Shown: positions 60,391 to 64,000 of the stretch, piece by piece | Numbering within the stretch: the stretch's first letter is position 1 | Layout of the letters: each line of letters opens with the position of its first letter | Assembly: GCA_905331475.1 (NCBI GenBank) | Contig: CAJNYU010003962.1 | Location: 62,001 to 126,000, forward strand | DNA: 64,000 nucleotides | Source of the DNA: Rotaria socialis | Taxonomy: Eukaryota > Rotifera > Eurotatoria > Philodinida > Philodinidae | Reading direction: 5' to 3' | Notes under the pieces: generated by a model | Database searches by the model: none | What the model was told of the DNA's origin: nothing | The model's input: the letters and a program-made list of their open reading frames with translations, nothing else | Program-made: the position numbers and the translations under genes

Positions 60391-63300
60391 TCAATGACGA
60401 GGTTTTGTCGACGGAATTGCTTTTCTAATTATTGGACGATTGAATTTCTCGATAATAGCCATGGGCAATTTGTTTCCGTTCGCATCAACTCGATTTTTTT
60501 TCGACAAATAATGTAGAAGACTACTTATGTTGTGATACAGAGGCGAAATCAATAATTTGTTAATTAGAAACAGCAGACAGAATAACTCCAAGACGACAAT
60601 TGTAAAGAGAAGATTGTGAAATATAATTTCAGTTTGCCGAGCAATTGGTTCTTGTTGATTGTTCACATAATATATCGACTTTTGAATTGTAATGCTAATA
60701 TTGGTTTGACTTCGCTGAAAGAAAGTGTATCTATTTTCGACAGTAAAGAGTTCATCGGTTATGACATCAAACGACGATGACCAAATGGCACTGAAAATCG
60801 GCCAATCGGCACTATTCAATGGATCTGTTTGATTAACAATTGCAGTTAATCCAATGGCGAAGCTAGTAGATGGCGCAAGAGCTTCATCGGATGAAGGAGG
60901 AACAAAAGCCGATGAAAAATTGAGTTCTAGGAGTGTCGACCTTTTCAAATAAATATCAAAAAGCAATTGAAATGCATGTATGAATCTCTTCTTGTTGATG
61001 TATTCCCTTTACCTTTTATCAGTACTGATCATCGAAGGTCCACTCAATCCCAAACGAATGGCACCAACAGTTCTTGATCCCGGCAATATGAGTTGAATGC
61101 CAACTTTTTGTGTTGGAAGTGCAATGGCCAACGATAGTATACTACCGTTATGACTTGTTTCACATGCCGATATTGGTAATAGTGTCAGTTTAGAACCAAC
61201 AACGCGTTGCACGATAAGAGAATCATTACAAATGAATGCTGTTTGAATAAGATCAACGTTCAACGTAATTGATTGCGAGTTCAGCATATTGAAGATGACT
61301 TGATTTTGTTTAGTAGAATTACTTGAACTTGATGTCATTTGCATTGTTGTACTAAATTTTGCATTTCGCAATGTGACATCACATGCAAATGAACTGTCAC
61401 TTGTAACTTGTTGAATTGGATATTGATGCAAGTATTGATTGGAAAAACTGTAGGCCGAAATGACTATAACAATAACTGCTGCTGATCCAAGGCCACCAGC
61501 CCATAGCTAAAGAGAAAAAAAAGAAGATAAAATGTTGAAAATTAAAAAAAATTGACGGATTTTTAAACACTATTTCAGATTTTAGAAGTATCTCGTTTAT
61601 ACAATACTACAAAAAATACTCTTACAAATGACGATTGCACTTATGGCACATGTTTTAACCACAAACATACGATAATTTTTCTTATTTTGTCACTGTTTGA
61701 CAATTTATTATCCGTAACTAAGGTATAATTGACTATCAATAGTCGAGTACTTAATCTGCGCCGCTTGCTGTGTGTTTTTTTTTTATCAGGTTTATTGTAC
61801 ACGACTATACTAAACAGATCTTATCAGAATCGATAGTGCAAAACGAATGCTACTGGCCTAATTGAAGACCACCAATATTCACGTTGATGGCAGAGAAGGT
61901 GATAAAAAAATGTAGTCATTTCTGTTTATGCCGATGAGTTAGTGAATTTCAAGCTAAACTAAGTAGTCACTACATCGTGCAAGTAAATCTCAATAATCAG
62001 AAGTAATTCAAATAATTTACTTTCTGATAAACAGCTACTTGTTAAAATTCAATGAAAATGAAAACTGACATTTAGAATTACACAATCGAGACCAATGTGA
62101 AACAGGAACTTATATCTTCGTAGAAGAAATAGTATCGGAAATTAAGAGTTTCCAATAGAATTGAATCAGCACCGATAATAACACAGATATTCGAGTGAGT
62201 TCTAAATTATCTACTTATTCATTTGTTGGATATCTATGTGTATTAGTTGAATCGACAAAAAAATGTGAATCAAAACTGAAATACTTCTCCTTCGCCAATG
62301 AGGTCCATTTTTTTAATATTTGCTTGGTTCCATCGCGTGTTATGTGTACGCCAGGAAAGAAGACCTCATGAATAAACATACCACCTGCTAGAATAACTCC
62401 AAGTCCAATGACCAGAAGTACCCAGGTTATGGGCGAGACGAGTGCACAATGACCGGACTGTGTATTGAAACTAAACATGTTTTGCATCAATATATCATCA
62501 AAAACAGTATTTTCAGGTGACTCAGGATAATCTTGATCCTGTTCAATCGATTCGAATGTTGAATAGGAAATTTCTTCTACCGCTCCATATGGGCAAAATG
62601 AATCTGGCAATGTACAAGGTGAACAACTATTTGAATAGGCGTATGTGCCATTGGTACATGGTATACACAGTTCAATTCCGGTATAGTTACGATAGGTGCC
62701 AAGAATACAAGGGACAGTATTGGATGTAAAATATGTTGAATTTGTGTTCGGATAGGTACCCGATGGTGTCGAGTAGATAATAGCTGGAATACCCAAATCA
62801 TCGAAAATGGCCAAGTGACCATGTGATGAACAAACCAAACGAATGAACTGTGGTATCATCCACTGAAAAAGAATTTGCTGGCTATTAGGATAGATAAGAA
62901 CCGGTTGTGTGCTGTCTGAGAATCCGTCCGATTGAATATCATAAATATGCACGAACGACGAGATCCATTGATAAGTAGAATATGTATAACTATTGGCAAG
63001 AATCACTGCCTTTTCACCTTGATCATCTAACCATGCCACAGTTTTACCAAAGCCCATCAGTTCAATTCCATTTTGACGAGTGCCGATCGGATTCATAGGA
63101 TCATCCAACGAATATAACAAAACCATATTGAATGATTGAACACCGATTAAGACCAATCGAGTGCGCCAGGCAATACTCACAGACATAACGGTCCGCGCCG
63201 AATAATCGCGACTATTCGTGAGATATTGACTGATGCGAGGATCGGAGTAAGCAAATTGATTGGAATTAATCATAGAAAATGCATGTGTACTATTAGGACA

Positions 63301-63972
63301 AGACAAGGATCTATTTAATGATACGATGAAGCCACAATCAACTGCATAAGCTGATGCCAATTGACAATAGCCAACTACAACAGCATAATCGTTATTGGCA
63401 CCGATATCTGCTGCCCGTGGGGAAATGTTTAAGGAGTTTGGCCAAACGGTTAGTTGAAATGTTGAGTTCAATTCGTAATAGAATAAGAAATCATCAGCAA
63501 AACCATAGATAGCCGTATTGTCTCCGTTAATACTAATGATAAAATTGTTTTGTGTTGAATAGTTGGACACAATTTTTTCATTGCTTAAATAAAACGAGCA
63601 CGTTGCGTTGCTCTCGAATAAGCCGATAACATTTCGTCCTTGTAAATCAATGCAATTATAAACGAATGAACTGATATTAGAGATTGGAACAACAACACTA
63701 TAGACAAAATTACACGTTGTCTCATTAAAATGGATGATACAAATGATCTGAGTATTAAGAAATACTGGTACAGTATACCAGGCTGCATTCAGGTTATCGA
63801 CGAAGACCATCAAACCATCATTCATAGCAATTTTGATGCCATAGAGATCATAATCGTTCATCGCTATCGTATAGGAAGATACGTGGTGAATTCGGAGTAT
63901 AGAGAGAATCAGGACCAACACTAGCATCATAGCAAGCGTGGTATGTTTGCTGTTTGATTTGTGTGCCCACAT
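60391..63972 (-). CDS. Bdelloid-type secreted/membrane protein, three exons
   Basis: Exon 1 runs from ATG 63972 (the frame is open from 63993 but without ATG) to about 62283. It starts with a leader (TTLAMMLVLVLILSILRIHH), continues as a large Asn-glycosylated ectodomain, then a short Cys-rich segment (CIPCTNGTYAYSNSCSPCTL), a membrane helix (ITWVLLVIGLGVILAGGMFI) and a basic segment RDGTKQILKKWTSLAKEK before a GT donor. Exon 2 (about 61508-61015) begins LWAGGLGSAAVIVIVISAYS, a second helix, and exon 3 (60940-60391) contains a third (IIFHNLLFTIVVLELFCLLF) with the end KAIPSTKPRH. I recognise this arrangement as a protein type repeated in bdelloid genomes; its function is unknown. The first intron (about 775 nt) is unusually long and could hide a small exon. 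Confidence 0.7.
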
Positions 63973-64000
63973 TCTTTCTCTTGGTGATAACAATTCTTGA

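Overview
The window is nuclear DNA of a small metazoan, most likely a bdelloid rotifer (Adineta or Rotaria type). It is AT-rich, most genes are cut by introns of about 45-70 nt, and the conserved proteins are animal (strumpellin, Prospero, cullin). Several genes belong to families I know as expanded in bdelloids: giant LDLa/EGF/7TM receptors, short secreted repeat proteins, arginine ADP-ribosyltransferases, PARP14-like proteins and Penelope-like (Athena-type) retroelements. GT-rich hexamers resembling the bdelloid telomere repeat TGTGGG also occur at many internal sites. No species call is possible from sequence alone.

Layout. 1-16.6 kb is an ordinary gene region: the 3' end of WASHC5/strumpellin (+), a small acidic protein (-), an orphan five-exon gene (+), a 3.6 kb non-coding stretch, a Prospero homeobox gene (+) and a CUL1-like cullin (-). 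18-23.2 kb is a pseudogene graveyard: a broken GNAT acetyltransferase, an unrecognised remnant, a J-domain protein with HPD changed to HSD, and an arginine-ADP-ribosyltransferase fragment. 23.4-25 kb is an intact but divergent eIF4A-type DEAD-box gene with altered helicase motifs. 27-33.3 kb is a giant receptor gene whose last 1.4 kb is present twice, joined by a single N. 33.4-43.4 kb is rich in mobile DNA: a hAT-like MITE, gene remnants, an orphan two-exon secreted-protein gene, a decayed Penelope-like element, and two inverted-repeat units that each carry a tRNA-like sequence. 45.2-51.7 kb is a PARP14-like gene (macro, WWE and PARP catalytic domains) with a 0.6 kb palindromic element in one intron. 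52.9-54.0 kb is an intronless lactonohydrolase/SMP-30-like gene, a candidate for horizontal acquisition. 56.1-58.6 kb holds foldback repeats, a gap of 999 N and a fragment of a hAT transposase. 60.4-64 kb is a bdelloid-type secreted/membrane protein gene (-).

The most unusual pattern is a dispersed family of short hairpins (about 45-95 bp) whose arms are two or three copies of a GT-rich, telomere-like hexamer, mostly of the form TTGAGGGTGTGGGTGT ... ACACCCACACCCTCAA. Eight copies are reasonably clear. They tend to sit at the edges of broken genes or next to transposon debris, and one is itself split by a hAT-like MITE with a perfect 8-bp target duplication. Other hairpins follow the same plan with different hexamers. 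The two isolated N characters (31791 and 42935) both lie between duplicated or inverted copies and probably mark assembly joins.

How genes relate: this is a eukaryotic segment, so there are no operons. WASHC5 (endosomal actin), cullin (ubiquitin ligase scaffold) and Prospero (transcription factor) are unrelated core functions. The accessory half mixes ADP-ribosylation genes, receptors and transposon remnants, as is typical of bdelloid subtelomere-like DNA.
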